From CAWGHZ01 sp963775315 (GTDB lineage Bacteria > Pseudomonadota > Alphaproteobacteria > MPNO01 > DASWLB01): a stretch of 64,000 nt of DNA. The stretch lies in contig CAVZIN010000009.1 in assembly GCA_963775315.1 (NCBI GenBank), forward strand, positions 434,001-498,000, given 5' to 3'. Each line of letters begins with the position of its first letter. Position 1 is the first letter of the stretch. Shown piece after piece: positions 24,456 to 33,119 of this stretch. The notes below the pieces were generated by a model that was not told the DNA's origin, ran no database searches, and saw only the letters and a program-made list of their open reading frames with translations. The position numbers were made by a program, and so were the translations under genes.

Positions 24456-25157
24456 CTACTCCGCGCCGTCAGGCAACGGCGTGTCCGCGTCACTGGACAG
24501 CTTGTCCAGGGCGGCGGCCCAGGCGGCTGGCGCCATGGACGACGAGAACTGGATGATGCTCTCGGCCGCGTCCGGGAATCGGCACCGCGCAGCCAAGTCG
24601 GGCCGGTCGACTTCGAGTTCTCGTTGGTCGCCGAGCGTGCGCGGCAATACACCGGCCGAACGCAAGAACGCGATCGTGCGCGCCGACAGGGCGAACGCCT
24701 CGAAGCGCACGGCGCACTCGTCAAGCGCGGTCGCAACGGCAGGATCGGCCAGGGCTACGTTGCGCACGGCACGGGCCACTCCCCGCTCCGCGTCGGCCAG
24801 TTCGCGATCCGCCGCATCGGCCTCAACCACGAGTGCATCACGCGCGCGGCGGAGGGTGGCCAGACGTTCCTCGGCGGCGCGGTGCGCATCGTCCGCCGGG
24901 CGGTCGATCACGTCCGTGCCCGCGATAAACGCGGCGGCGAGCCTGTGCGCCTCCGTCGCCCGCGCGTCCTGCAACTCGGCGGTCGCAGTGTCCAGGGCAT
25001 GCCGCGCGGCGATTCCCGCGTCCGTGGCGCGTTCCTGCGCCGTCCGGATTTCTTCCAGGCGGGTTCGCGCCCAGTCCCGAGCGGCGATGGCAACAGCCAA
25101 GGCTTCCCGTTCCGGCGTGCGCTGTTCGGTGGTGGTGGTGGTGGCGGATGCGGCCAT
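24456..25157 (-). CDS. Hypothetical coiled-coil island protein
   Basis: A 233-residue protein made almost wholly of Ala/Arg/Glu-rich helices (about residues 15-150) with heptad-like spacing, preceded by a Thr-rich N-terminus and followed by a short globular tail with DRPDLAARCRFPDAAESII. It starts 5 bp after the stop of the gene at 25666-25163, so the two form an operon. The length and composition resemble phage scaffold or accessory proteins, but no family is recognised. The 246 bp between this gene and the IS (24210-24455) hold no convincing gene. Confidence 0.6.
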   Translation of the reverse strand: MAASATTTTTEQRTPEREALAVAIAARDWARTRLEEIRTAQERATDAGIAARHALDTATAELQDARATEAHRLAAAFIAGTDVIDRPADDAHRAAEERLATLRRARDALVVEADAADRELADAERGVARAVRNVALADPAVATALDECAVRFEAFALSARTIAFLRSAGVLPRTLGDQRELEVDRPDLAARCRFPDAAESIIQFSSSMAPAAWAAALDKLSSDADTPLPDGAE

Positions 25158-25162
25158 AGTGG

Positions 25163-25666
25163 CTATTCCTTCGTGATGCGCGCGACTTCGGGCCAGCGCT
25201 CAGCGAACGCGGTCGTCGTCTTGTCGGTGTAGGGAATGTGGGGGCGCGGCTTGCGCGGCGTCGTCCGGGCGTCTGTTTGGATGCGCGCGGCCTCGGGAAA
25301 TCGCTCCGCGAACGTGGAAGCCGCCGCCGGGTCCGGGGTGTGGGGGCGCGCGTCCATCGCGTGTTGGTCCTCTGCCCCCCGGCTGTCGTCGTCAGGCATC
25401 TTCGGCATGGCGATGTCGAGCTGCGGCATCGAATGCGGCCGATCCTGGCCGGTGAGAACGGTCAGGACGTCGGCCATGGTGTCCCGGTCGATACGCTCGG
25501 CGAGGAGCGCGAGGGCGCGCTCGATACGATCCTTCATCTCGGCGTTGATCTCCGCGATGCCGTCTTCGTCGTCGCGGGCCGGGGCCGGGTCCAGCATCGC
25601 CCGGAGCTCGTCCAGGTCGTCACGCGCGAGACGCGGACCAAACTTCTGGACCACGCGCTTCGCCAT
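25163..25666 (-). CDS. Hypothetical island protein with repeated FAERxPE-ARI motif
   Basis: A 167-residue protein starting MAKRVVQKFGPRLARDDLDE at 25666. The N-terminal half is an acidic helix pair. The C-terminal half contains two similar short linear motifs, STFAERFPEAARIQ and TAFAERWPEVARIT, separated by a proline-rich linker; they may be repeated binding peptides. A much longer frame continues on this strand to 28060 but crosses the TPP enzyme gene and is a shadow. First gene of a two-gene operon; function unknown. Confidence 0.6.
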   Translation of the reverse strand: MAKRVVQKFGPRLARDDLDELRAMLDPAPARDDEDGIAEINAEMKDRIERALALLAERIDRDTMADVLTVLTGQDRPHSMPQLDIAMPKMPDDDSRGAEDQHAMDARPHTPDPAAASTFAERFPEAARIQTDARTTPRKPRPHIPYTDKTTTAFAERWPEVARITKE

Positions 25667-25687
25667 CGGCGACCCTTGGGTGAGTCC

Positions 25688-26116
25688 ATGTTTGGCATCG
25701 TAGGCAGCGGGATAACCAACGGATTTTCCGCCGGCCTGGTGCTGACGGGCACGCTGGCACGTTGCCAGGACATCCGCTTCATCTTCTCGCATGGGGGCGG
25801 CGCGCTGCCGTTCCTCGCCGCGCGCATCGACCACATCTCGGCGTCGAACAAGGCGTTCGCGGCGAACAACCCGCGCGGCATCCTGCACGAGCTGAAGCGG
25901 CTTTACTGCGACACGGCAAGCGCCGAATCGGTGCCACAGCTCGCCGCCATGTGCGCCTTCTTCCCAGACACCCATATCCTGTTCGGCAGCGACTATCCCT
26001 TCATCGACCCGAAGCCGATCATCGACGGGCTCGACGAATATCCGATGACCAAGGCGATGCGCGCCGCCATCGACCGGGAGAACGCGCTCGCGCTTCTGCC
26101 GCGCGCCAAGGCATAG
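25688..26116 (+). pseudogene. Amidohydrolase (ACMSD/6-methylsalicylate decarboxylase-like), N-terminal half missing
   Basis: The frame encodes only the C-terminal half of an amidohydrolase_2 protein: LTGTLARCQDIRFIFSHGGGALPFLAARI, with the metal-binding histidine of SHGGG, and LFGSDYPF with the catalytic aspartate. The N-terminal HxH metal site and about 150-180 residues are absent. Upstream DNA is phage-like, so the gene was cut by the island or by a later deletion. The ATG at 25688 is fortuitous. It runs into the TPP enzyme gene 12 bp downstream, so the two were an operon. Original substrate unknown. Confidence 0.78.
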
Positions 26117-26128
26117 GGAGGCCCGACG

Positions 26129-27871
26129 ATGGCAAAGGCGATCGGGCCGGCGCGTCCCGCCCCGGCGACCGGCAGCAACCAGCCGATCTGGGCGAGCGAC
26201 GCGATGGCCGCCACCCTGCGCGAGCTGGGCTTCCCCTATGTCGCGCTGGTGCCGGGAGCGAGCTACGCCGCGCTGCACGATAGCCTGGTGAACTTCCTCG
26301 GTAACGAGAACCCGAAGATCCTGCTCTGCCTGCACGAGGAGCACGCGGCCTTCCTCGGCTCGGGCTACGCCCAGGTGACCGGCGAGCCTATGCTGATCAT
26401 CGTCCACACCAATGTCGGGCTGATGCATGCCGCGATGGGCATCATGGATTGCTGGTGCGGGCGCCAGCCGCTGGTCGTGATCGGCACGGCGGCGTTCGAT
26501 GCCGAGACGCGCACGCCATGGATCGAATGGATCCACAGCATGGCGGACCAGGCCGGCATGGTGCGCGCCTTCCTCAAGTGGGACGACGAGCCGCATTCGC
26601 CGGGCGCGGCCATCAATTCGCTGCGGCGCGCGACGCTGCTCGCCCGCGCCGAGCCGGCGGGGCCGACGCTCGTCACCATCGATCGCGCCCTGCAGGAGCA
26701 GGAGCTCGCCGCCTGGCCGGAGAAGGACAGCGTCGCGCGCTTCCGGCCGCCCGGCCCGGCCGAGCCGGCGCCGTCCGACGTGGCCCGCGCGCTCGCGCTC
26801 ATCGCCAAGGCGAAGAACCCCGTGCTGATGGCCGGTCGCGTCTCGCGTTCGGAGGCAGGCTGGGCGGACCGCATCCGCCTCGCGGACCTGCTCGGCTGCA
26901 AGGTCTTTACCTACAGCGACGACAGTGCGGCCTTCCCGATCCCGCATCCGCGTCACGCCGGCCGGTTCGGCCTGCGCGTGCCGGAACCGCACAAGAAGGC
27001 GCTGCGCGAGGCCGACCTGATCATCGAGCTCGACTGGGTCGATTTCGGCAGCACCCTGCGCCAGCTCTGGCCGAACGGCGAGGCGCCGCCCCCGATCGTG
27101 AGCTGCTCGAACGACCACCTCGCCCACCGCGGCGGAAACAAGGACTATTTCACGTTCGCCCCCGCCGATGTCCGGCTCGGCGCCGCCCCCGACCGCTGCG
27201 TCGCCGCGCTGCTCAAGGGGCTGGAGGGGCGAAAGCCAGCGCCTGCCGCCGGGCCCTGCCCCTCGACGCCCAAGGTGGAGGTTCCGGCCTCGGGCCCGAT
27301 CACGGCACGGCTGCTGGCCGATTTGTTCTACGACGTGATGAAGGACGAGACGATCTGCCTCGCCGAGATCCCGATCGGCTGGCCCGCCGACATGGTGCGC
27401 TGCGCCCACCCCCTCGACTTGCTGGCCGGGGCATCGGGCGGCGATGTGGGCGCCGGACCCGGCACGGCCATCGGCGCGGCGCTCGCTTTGCGCCACCAGG
27501 GGACCGGCCGGCTCCCCGTCGCGGTCATGGGCGACGGTGATTTCCTGATGGGAGTCGGGGCGCTGTGGGTGGCGGCAGCGAACCGCATCCCCTTCCTGAT
27601 CGTGGTCTGCAACAACCGCGCCTACGGCAACGACGTCCAGGCGCAGGAGCGCACCGCCCGCTACCGCCGCCGTCCGGTCGAGAACAAGTGGGTCGGTCAG
27701 GCGATCACCGACCCGCCGCCCGACCTCTCCGGGCTCGCGCGGGATTTCGGCTGCGAGGGCGCGGGGCCCGTCACCGACGTGGCCGCTTTGCGCGACGCGC
27801 TGGAGGCGGCGCTCACCCGGCTCAAGGCCGGTGCCGGCTATGTGCTCGACGTGGTGGTGGCGGCGGACTGA
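26129..27871 (+). CDS. Thiamine pyrophosphate-dependent enzyme (acetolactate synthase/benzoylformate decarboxylase family)
   Basis: A 580-residue TPP enzyme with the three usual domains: PYR (about 20-195) with the cofactor-activating glutamate in CLHEEHAAF, a central nucleotide-fold domain (about 215-360), and PP (about 385-570) with the TPP/Mg motif MGDGDFLMG followed 24 residues later by NNRAYGN. The ATG at 26129 has GGGAGG upstream. The adjoining amidohydrolase remnant is of a decarboxylating or hydrolysing type, so the pair may have degraded a 2-oxo acid or aromatic intermediate. The exact reaction cannot be assigned; acetolactate synthase proper is unlikely without a regulatory subunit. 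Confidence 0.85.
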   Translation: MAKAIGPARPAPATGSNQPIWASDAMAATLRELGFPYVALVPGASYAALHDSLVNFLGNENPKILLCLHEEHAAFLGSGYAQVTGEPMLIIVHTNVGLMHAAMGIMDCWCGRQPLVVIGTAAFDAETRTPWIEWIHSMADQAGMVRAFLKWDDEPHSPGAAINSLRRATLLARAEPAGPTLVTIDRALQEQELAAWPEKDSVARFRPPGPAEPAPSDVARALALIAKAKNPVLMAGRVSRSEAGWADRIRLADLLGCKVFTYSDDSAAFPIPHPRHAGRFGLRVPEPHKKALREADLIIELDWVDFGSTLRQLWPNGEAPPPIVSCSNDHLAHRGGNKDYFTFAPADVRLGAAPDRCVAALLKGLEGRKPAPAAGPCPSTPKVEVPASGPITARLLADLFYDVMKDETICLAEIPIGWPADMVRCAHPLDLLAGASGGDVGAGPGTAIGAALALRHQGTGRLPVAVMGDGDFLMGVGALWVAAANRIPFLIVVCNNRAYGNDVQAQERTARYRRRPVENKWVGQAITDPPPDLSGLARDFGCEGAGPVTDVAALRDALEAALTRLKAGAGYVLDVVVAAD

Positions 27872-28010
27872 GGCTACGCCCGAGGGCCCGCCGCGAACAC
27901 GTAGAATTAACGAAGGCCGGCCCATTATTGTCGACGGAGCTGGTTCCCGGGCGATTCTGGGAACCCGCCTTGCCGGAATCGGTTGATCCGATGAGGTGCT
28001 GCGCGTAATA

Positions 28011-28060
28011 TGTAAAAAATTCCGACACGTGGTTGGCTGAAGTGTCAAATATCCCGACAA
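28011..28060. promoter_or_regulatory. Two direct-repeat boxes upstream of the XrtA/PEP-CTERM locus, candidate PrsR sites
   Basis: TGTAAAAAATTCCGACAC (28011-28028) and TGTCAAATATCCCGACAA (28043-28060) repeat with a 32 bp period, close to three helical turns. Both have TGT...GACA ends. They lie 67 and 35 bases before a candidate sigma-54 promoter, as expected for an enhancer-binding regulator; prsR in this operon encodes one. They sit in the otherwise geneless 278 bp between 27871 and 28150. Confidence 0.62.
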
Positions 28061-28092
28061 TCGGCGCCGGTGCCGTGACCGCCGGCGATGGC

Positions 28093-28110
28093 TTGGCCTG
28101 CCGCGCGCTT
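28093..28110 (+). promoter_or_regulatory. Candidate sigma-54 promoter for the sugar transferase-prsK-prsR operon
   Basis: TTGGCCTGCCGCGCGCTT has GG (28095-28096) and GC (28107-28108) separated by ten bases, with TTGGC at -24 and GCTT at -12. The match is weaker than at 9685-9701 and the region is GC-rich. Its position after two candidate PrsR boxes supports it. Confidence 0.5.
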
Positions 28111-28149
28111 CCGCGCGTCGGACTGGGCTGAGCGGCCGGGAGAGGCGCG

Positions 28150-29538
28150 ATGGTTCGCCTGTTCCGGCATTACGTGCCCGGCTCGCTCCTCTTCCTGGGG
28201 CTGGTCGAGCACCTCTTCCTGATCGTCACGGTGTACGTGGCCCTGTTCTTCCGCTGGGCGGATGCCAGCCACCTGATGACCTCGCTCGGCGACAACCTCG
28301 GTAAGGCGATCCTGTTCGCCGTGGTGTTCAGCGTCACCATGTTCTCACTGGGCCTGTACAACCGCGCCCATTGCGGCGACCTGGTGACGACGCTAACCCG
28401 GCTGGTTGTCAGCTTCGCGCTGGCCTCGGTCGTGCTGACGCTTCTGTTCTACATGTTCCCGACATTGTCGATCTGGCGCAGCGCCGTCGCCATCGCTTTT
28501 GGACTAGGCTTGGTGGGCGTCATGGTGATCCGCTGGATCTATCTGCACGTCGCCGACCTCGAGGGGCTCAAGCGGCGCGTACTGGTCCTGGGAGTCGGGC
28601 GGCGCGCGGCGCGCATCGAGGCGCTGGAGCGCGCGGACAAGGCGCGCGGTTACGTGTGCATCGGCTTCGTGCCACTGAACGATACCGAGCCGCGCATCTC
28701 CGAGCAGGTGAACATCTGGGGCAACATGTCCCTCGCCGAGCTTGCCGTCGAGCAGGGCGCCGACGAGATCGTGGTGGCGGTGGACGAGCGGCGGGGCGGC
28801 ACGCCGGTCGATGCCCTGCTGGCCTGCAAGCTCGCCGGCATCGCCATCACCGACTACTCGACCTTCTGGGAGCGCGAAACCGGCAAGGTCGACCTCGACA
28901 CGCTGTACCCGAGCTGGCTGATCTTCTCCGACGGATTCGTCGGCGGCCAGGCCCAGGCCGCCGCCAAGCGCGTATTCGATGTGTTCTCGAGCACGCTGCT
29001 GCTGCTGCTCGCCTTGCCGATCATGGGGGTGACGGCGCTCGCCGTAAGGCTGGAAAGCCCCGGCGGCATCCTCTATCGGCAGGAAAGGGTGGGACTGAAC
29101 GGCCGCACCTTCATGCTGCTCAAGTTCCGCTCGATGCGCTCCGATGCGGAAAAGGACGGCGTGCCGCAATGGGCGGCGGTCAACGACAGCCGGGTGACGC
29201 GGGTGGGCGCCCTGATCCGCAAGGTGCGGATCGACGAGATCCCGCAGATCTTCAACGTGCTGCGCGGCGACATGAGCTTCATCGGACCGCGGCCGGAGCG
29301 GCCGTTCTTCGTCGAGGAGCTGCGCCAGTCGATCCCCTACTATTTCGAGCGCCACCGCGTGAAGCCGGGCATCTCGGGCTGGGCCCAGCTCAACTATCCG
29401 TACGGCGCATCGGTCGATGACGCCAAGGAGAAGTTCCAGTACGACCTGTACTACATCAAGAACTACTCGCTGTTCCTCGACATCATCGTGCTGATCCAGA
29501 CAGTGCGGGTGGTGTTTTTCCCGCACGGCGCCCGCTAG
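28150..29538 (+). CDS. XrtA/PEP-CTERM-type polyprenyl-phosphate sugar transferase (TIGR03013-like)
   Basis: A 462-residue initiating glycosyltransferase that would load the first sugar phosphate onto undecaprenyl phosphate at the inner membrane. About four hydrophobic segments lie in residues 12-130, followed by a Rossmann-like region (RVLVLGVGRRAARIEALE). The bacterial sugar transferase domain (about 275-462) carries RVFDVFSSTLLLLLALPI, LKFRSMRSDAEKDG, RKVRIDEIPQIFNVLRGDMS, FIGPRPERPFF and GISGWAQLNYPYG. The LYPSWLIFSDGF segment and the neighbouring prsK-prsR-prsT genes point to the XrtA-associated subfamily. The gene is first in the operon, 22 bp before prsK. Confidence 0.92.
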   Translation: MVRLFRHYVPGSLLFLGLVEHLFLIVTVYVALFFRWADASHLMTSLGDNLGKAILFAVVFSVTMFSLGLYNRAHCGDLVTTLTRLVVSFALASVVLTLLFYMFPTLSIWRSAVAIAFGLGLVGVMVIRWIYLHVADLEGLKRRVLVLGVGRRAARIEALERADKARGYVCIGFVPLNDTEPRISEQVNIWGNMSLAELAVEQGADEIVVAVDERRGGTPVDALLACKLAGIAITDYSTFWERETGKVDLDTLYPSWLIFSDGFVGGQAQAAAKRVFDVFSSTLLLLLALPIMGVTALAVRLESPGGILYRQERVGLNGRTFMLLKFRSMRSDAEKDGVPQWAAVNDSRVTRVGALIRKVRIDEIPQIFNVLRGDMSFIGPRPERPFFVEELRQSIPYYFERHRVKPGISGWAQLNYPYGASVDDAKEKFQYDLYYIKNYSLFLDIIVLIQTVRVVFFPHGAR

Positions 29539-29560
29539 GGCGCCGGGAGGAGCCGCGCCC

Positions 29561-31663
29561 ATGCCCATCGGGCTGATCAGCTACGGCACGGCATGCGTCG
29601 CATACGCGGCGCTGTCGGCATTGCTGGTCTCGGGCCTCCGGCGCGGGCCGATTGGCGCCTGGCTCCTCGCCGCGGCGCTCGCGACGATGCTGTGGGCCGG
29701 CGTCTCGGCATGGGCCCTTTACGGCGACGGGCCCTCTCTCGCCATGGCCCTGGCGAGCGACCTCCGTACTGCCGCATGGCTCGCCTTCCTTGTCACAGTG
29801 ATGGCGCTGCCCTGGCGCGGCGACGTCGGCGCGGCCCGCAACCTCGTGGGACCGGCGGTGGTCGCCTTCTGCGTCGCCAACGTGGTCGTCGACATCTGGC
29901 TGACGACGAGTCCAGTCGCGGCGCCGGGCACCTCGGCGCTCGACGCGCGCATGGTCGCGCGGCTGCTGCTCGCTGTGATCGGCATCCTTCTGATCGAGAA
30001 CCTGTTCCGCAACTCGCCCGAAGAGCGCCGCTGGGGCATCAAGTACCTCTGCTTCGGGCTCGGCGGCATCTTCGCCTACGATTTCTACCTCTTTTCCGAA
30101 GCGTTGCTGTTCAAGCGGGTCAACCCAGTCCTGGTCGACGGGCGCGGCTTCGTCGATGCGCTGGTCGTGCCGCTGATCGCGGTGTCTGCGGCGCGCAACC
30201 CGCAATGGTCGCTCGAGGTGTTCATCTCGCGCCGGGCGATTTTCCACTCGTCCACGCTGATCGGCGCCGGCGTTTACCTGCTGGGCATGGCACTCGGCGG
30301 CTACTTCATCAGGCGCTATTCCGGCGACTGGGGGCCGATCGTCCAGACGGTCTTCCTGTTCTCGACGGCGATGCTGCTGGTCCTGATCGTGTTCTCGGGC
30401 CAGTTCCGGGCATGGCTCAGGGTCAACCTGTCCAAGCACTTCCTCACCTACCGCTACGACTATCGCGAGGAATGGCTGCGCCTGATCCGCACGATCTCGG
30501 AGGTCGGCATTCAGGGCGGGCTGCCCGTGCGCGTGATCAAGGCCGTCGCCGACGTGGTGGACAGCCCGGACGGCGCCCTATGGATGCGCGAAGACGGCGA
30601 CCGGTTCTCCCTCGCTGGCTCGTGGAATGCCTCGAGCTGGAAACTCGACAAGGCGACGGTTGAACTCGGCTCGGACTTCGTCGCCTTCCTCGAGGATCGC
30701 CAATGGGTGGTGAACCTCAGCGAATACGCTTCCGCGCCAGAACACTACGAGCCGCTGGTGGCGCCCGCGTGGATGACGGAGATCCGGCGTGCGGCACTGA
30801 TCGTACCGCTTCTCCATCACGAATGGCTGCTCGGCTTCCTGCTGCTCGGCCGCCAGCGCGCGCCGCGCGACCTCAACTGGGAGGATTACGACCTTCTCAA
30901 GACCATGGGCCGGCAAGTGGCGAGCTATCTCGCCGAGTACCGCGCAGCGAGCGCGCTCGCCGAGGCGCGCCAGTTCGACCAGTTCAACAAGCGCTTCGCG
31001 TTCGTGCTGCACGACACCAAGAACCTGATCAGCCAGCTTTCGCTGATGCTCGCGAACGCCGAAAAGCACAAGGCGAACCCGGCTTTCATCGAGGATTTGA
31101 TCGCCACCGTGTCGGAATCGGTCGACAAGATGAACCGCCTGCTGGTCCGGCTGCACGAAGGTGGGCTCGCCGTCAAGGCGACGACCGCGGTCGACCTTGC
31201 GCCGGTGTTGCGCCGGGTCGTCGCGCGGACCGCGCAAAAGGACCGCCATCTCAGCTTCGAGTGCGAGGCGGAAGGCATGCTGGTCGTCGCCGACGAGGAC
31301 CGGCTGACCGCGGTCGTCTCCCATCTGATCGACAATGCAGTCGATGCGACCGAGCCCGGCAAGGGCGCGGTCTCCATCCGGCTGCGGGCGAACGGCCGCC
31401 ACGCCGAAATCGAGGTCGAGGACAACGGCAAGGGGATGGAGGCCGCATTCATCCGCGACGAGATGTTCCGCCCGTTCAAATCGACCAAGACGGGCGGGTT
31501 CGGCATCGGCGCCTACGAAAGCCGCGAGTTCGTGCGCGAACTCGGCGGCAATCTCGACGTCACTTCGGCGCCCGGAAAGGGCACCACGGTGCGGATTCGC
31601 CTTCCGGCCATCGGCGAGACGCACCCAACAACGGAAGCGGCTCGGAGCGCGACGGTCCCATGA
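29561..31663 (+). CDS. prsK: XrtA/PEP-CTERM system histidine kinase PrsK
   Basis: A 700-residue membrane histidine kinase. The N-terminal third (about 1-290) has about eight hydrophobic helices, followed by a GAF-like domain (about 310-455) and a kinase core. The H-box reads FVLHDTKNLISQL with phospho-acceptor H484, the N-box VVSHLIDNAVDAT, and the G-boxes EVEDNGKGM and GGFGIGAYESREFV. The membrane-GAF-kinase order and the H-box variant match PrsK. Its stop overlaps the prsR start (ATGA), so the cognate regulator follows. The signal sensed is unknown. Confidence 0.93.
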   Translation: MPIGLISYGTACVAYAALSALLVSGLRRGPIGAWLLAAALATMLWAGVSAWALYGDGPSLAMALASDLRTAAWLAFLVTVMALPWRGDVGAARNLVGPAVVAFCVANVVVDIWLTTSPVAAPGTSALDARMVARLLLAVIGILLIENLFRNSPEERRWGIKYLCFGLGGIFAYDFYLFSEALLFKRVNPVLVDGRGFVDALVVPLIAVSAARNPQWSLEVFISRRAIFHSSTLIGAGVYLLGMALGGYFIRRYSGDWGPIVQTVFLFSTAMLLVLIVFSGQFRAWLRVNLSKHFLTYRYDYREEWLRLIRTISEVGIQGGLPVRVIKAVADVVDSPDGALWMREDGDRFSLAGSWNASSWKLDKATVELGSDFVAFLEDRQWVVNLSEYASAPEHYEPLVAPAWMTEIRRAALIVPLLHHEWLLGFLLLGRQRAPRDLNWEDYDLLKTMGRQVASYLAEYRAASALAEARQFDQFNKRFAFVLHDTKNLISQLSLMLANAEKHKANPAFIEDLIATVSESVDKMNRLLVRLHEGGLAVKATTAVDLAPVLRRVVARTAQKDRHLSFECEAEGMLVVADEDRLTAVVSHLIDNAVDATEPGKGAVSIRLRANGRHAEIEVEDNGKGMEAAFIRDEMFRPFKSTKTGGFGIGAYESREFVRELGGNLDVTSAPGKGTTVRIRLPAIGETHPTTEAARSATVP

Positions 31664-33018
31664 GCGGTGATAATAAGAAGACCTTGCTCGTCGTCGAGGA
31701 CGACACGGGCATCCAGCGCCAGCTCCGCTGGGCGCTCGAGGAATATCACGTGGTGTTCGCGACCGACCGGGATTCCGCGATCGCGCAGTTCCGCGCGGAG
31801 GTTCCGGCCGTCGTCACGGTGGATTTGGGCCTCCCCCCCGATCCCGACGGGGCGAGCGAGGGATTCGCGGTGTTGGAGGAGATATTGGGCCTCGCGCCCG
31901 AGACCAAGGTCATCATGGTCACCGGCAACGAGACGCGCGAGCACGCGCTGCACGCCGTCGCCCAGGGTGCCTACGACTTCTACAAGAAGCCGATCGATCC
32001 CGGCGAGCTGGGGCTGATCCTGCGCCGCGCGTTCTACCTCGCGGAGCTCGAGGACGAGCACCGCCGCTTCATCCAGTCGCGCCGGCACATGCCGCTCGAC
32101 GGGATTATCACGGGGGCGCCCGAAATGCTGAAGATCTGCCGGCTGGTCGAGAAGGTCGCCTCGGCGGACGTCAGCGTGCTGATCCTCGGCGAGTCGGGTA
32201 CCGGCAAGGAGCTGCTGGCGCGCGCGCTGCACGACCTCAGCGGGCGCAAGCAGAAGCCGTTCGCGGCCATCAACTGCGCCGCCATCCCCGAAAACCTGAT
32301 CGAAAGCGAGCTGTTCGGCCACGAGAAGGGCGCCTTCACGGGCGCGATCCGCCAGTCGAAGGGCAAGATCGAGCTGGCGCACGAGGGCACGCTGTTCCTC
32401 GACGAAATCGGGGACGTGCCGCCGGCGGTCCAGGTCAAGATGCTCCGCTTCCTGCAGGAACGCGTGATCGAACGCGTCGGCGGCCGTCAGCTCATCGATG
32501 TGGATGTGCGGGTGGTCTGCGCCACGAACCAGAACATCGAGGAGCTCATCGCGCAGGGACGGTTTCGCGAGGATCTGTACTACCGGCTGAGCGAGCTCGT
32601 GGTGAACGTGCCACCGCTGCGCCGGCGCGACGGCGACCCGGAGCTCCTGGCGCACAGCTTTTTGCAGAAATTCAACGAGGAACACGGCCGGACCATCCGC
32701 GGCTTTTCGTCCGAGGCGCTGGCCGCCATCTCGAAGTACGAATGGCCGGGCAACGTGCGCGAGCTGGAAAACCGGGTGAAGCGGGCGGTCATCATGGCCG
32801 AGGGCCAGCGCGTCGCCGCGGGCGATCTCGATCTGGTCCCGCCCGACGAGGTGCCCGAGGTCCTGAACCTCGCCCAAGCGCGCGAGGAGGCGGAAAAGCG
32901 GGAAATTCCGCGGGCGCTTACGCGCGCCGAGGGCAACATATCCCAGGCGGCCAAGCTGCTCGGAATCAGCCGGCCGACGCTGTATGATCTGATGCGGCAG
33001 CATAACATCAAGGTTTGA
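31660..33018 (+). CDS. prsR: PEP-CTERM-box sigma-54-dependent response regulator PrsR
   Basis: A 452-residue enhancer-binding protein starting MSGDNKKTLLVVEDD at 31660. The receiver domain (about 8-120) has phospho-acceptor D55 in VTVDLGLP. The AAA+ domain carries Walker A GESGTGKE, the sigma-54 contact loop GAFTGA and LFLDEIGD. The C-terminal Fis-type helix-turn-helix is GNISQAAKLLGISRPTLYDL. It activates sigma-54 promoters when phosphorylated by PrsK, and in other bacteria it controls PEP-CTERM protein genes. Candidate targets here are the promoters at 28093 and 9685. A larger in-frame extension upstream is a shadow of prsK. Confidence 0.94.
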   Translation: MSGDNKKTLLVVEDDTGIQRQLRWALEEYHVVFATDRDSAIAQFRAEVPAVVTVDLGLPPDPDGASEGFAVLEEILGLAPETKVIMVTGNETREHALHAVAQGAYDFYKKPIDPGELGLILRRAFYLAELEDEHRRFIQSRRHMPLDGIITGAPEMLKICRLVEKVASADVSVLILGESGTGKELLARALHDLSGRKQKPFAAINCAAIPENLIESELFGHEKGAFTGAIRQSKGKIELAHEGTLFLDEIGDVPPAVQVKMLRFLQERVIERVGGRQLIDVDVRVVCATNQNIEELIAQGRFREDLYYRLSELVVNVPPLRRRDGDPELLAHSFLQKFNEEHGRTIRGFSSEALAAISKYEWPGNVRELENRVKRAVIMAEGQRVAAGDLDLVPPDEVPEVLNLAQAREEAEKREIPRALTRAEGNISQAAKLLGISRPTLYDLMRQHNIKV

Positions 33019-33048
33019 CGGCAGGCGCGGCCTCGACCGCGCCTGCCG
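33019..33048 (+). terminator. Strong hairpin directly after prsR
   Basis: A perfect 12 bp inverted repeat, CGGCAGGCGCGG and CCGCGCCTGCCG with a 6-base loop, begins at the base after the prsR stop codon. No T-run follows, so it may be a Rho-assisted terminator or an mRNA-processing boundary between prsR and prsT. Confidence 0.55.
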
Positions 33049-33119
33049 CTTGCTGCGCGCACGGTCCGCGGCACAGGGCGGGCGGGGGACGTAGAAGCTC
33101 ACATGACGGAGGATTTGAG

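Larger units (their letters stand above)
21003..25687. mobile_element. Phage-like genomic island next to tRNA-Val, decayed and lacking an integrase
   Basis: Between the tRNA-Val 3' end and a truncated amidohydrolase lie only short genes of phage or plasmid type plus one IS3-family insertion. Parts (21950-22260) are noticeably richer in A and T than the surroundings. The first 347 bp (21003-21349) hold no gene; short G/C-rich inverted repeats occur there. No integrase and no second copy of the tRNA 3' end were found at the right edge, so the island is probably a deletion remnant. The right boundary is set where amidohydrolase coding resumes, near 25690-25720. Confidence 0.55.

Noticed and set aside
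25163..28060. A 965-codon minus-strand frame from the island through the TPP enzyme
   Set aside because: Only its last 167 codons (from 25666) look like a real gene; the rest is antisense to the TPP enzyme gene.
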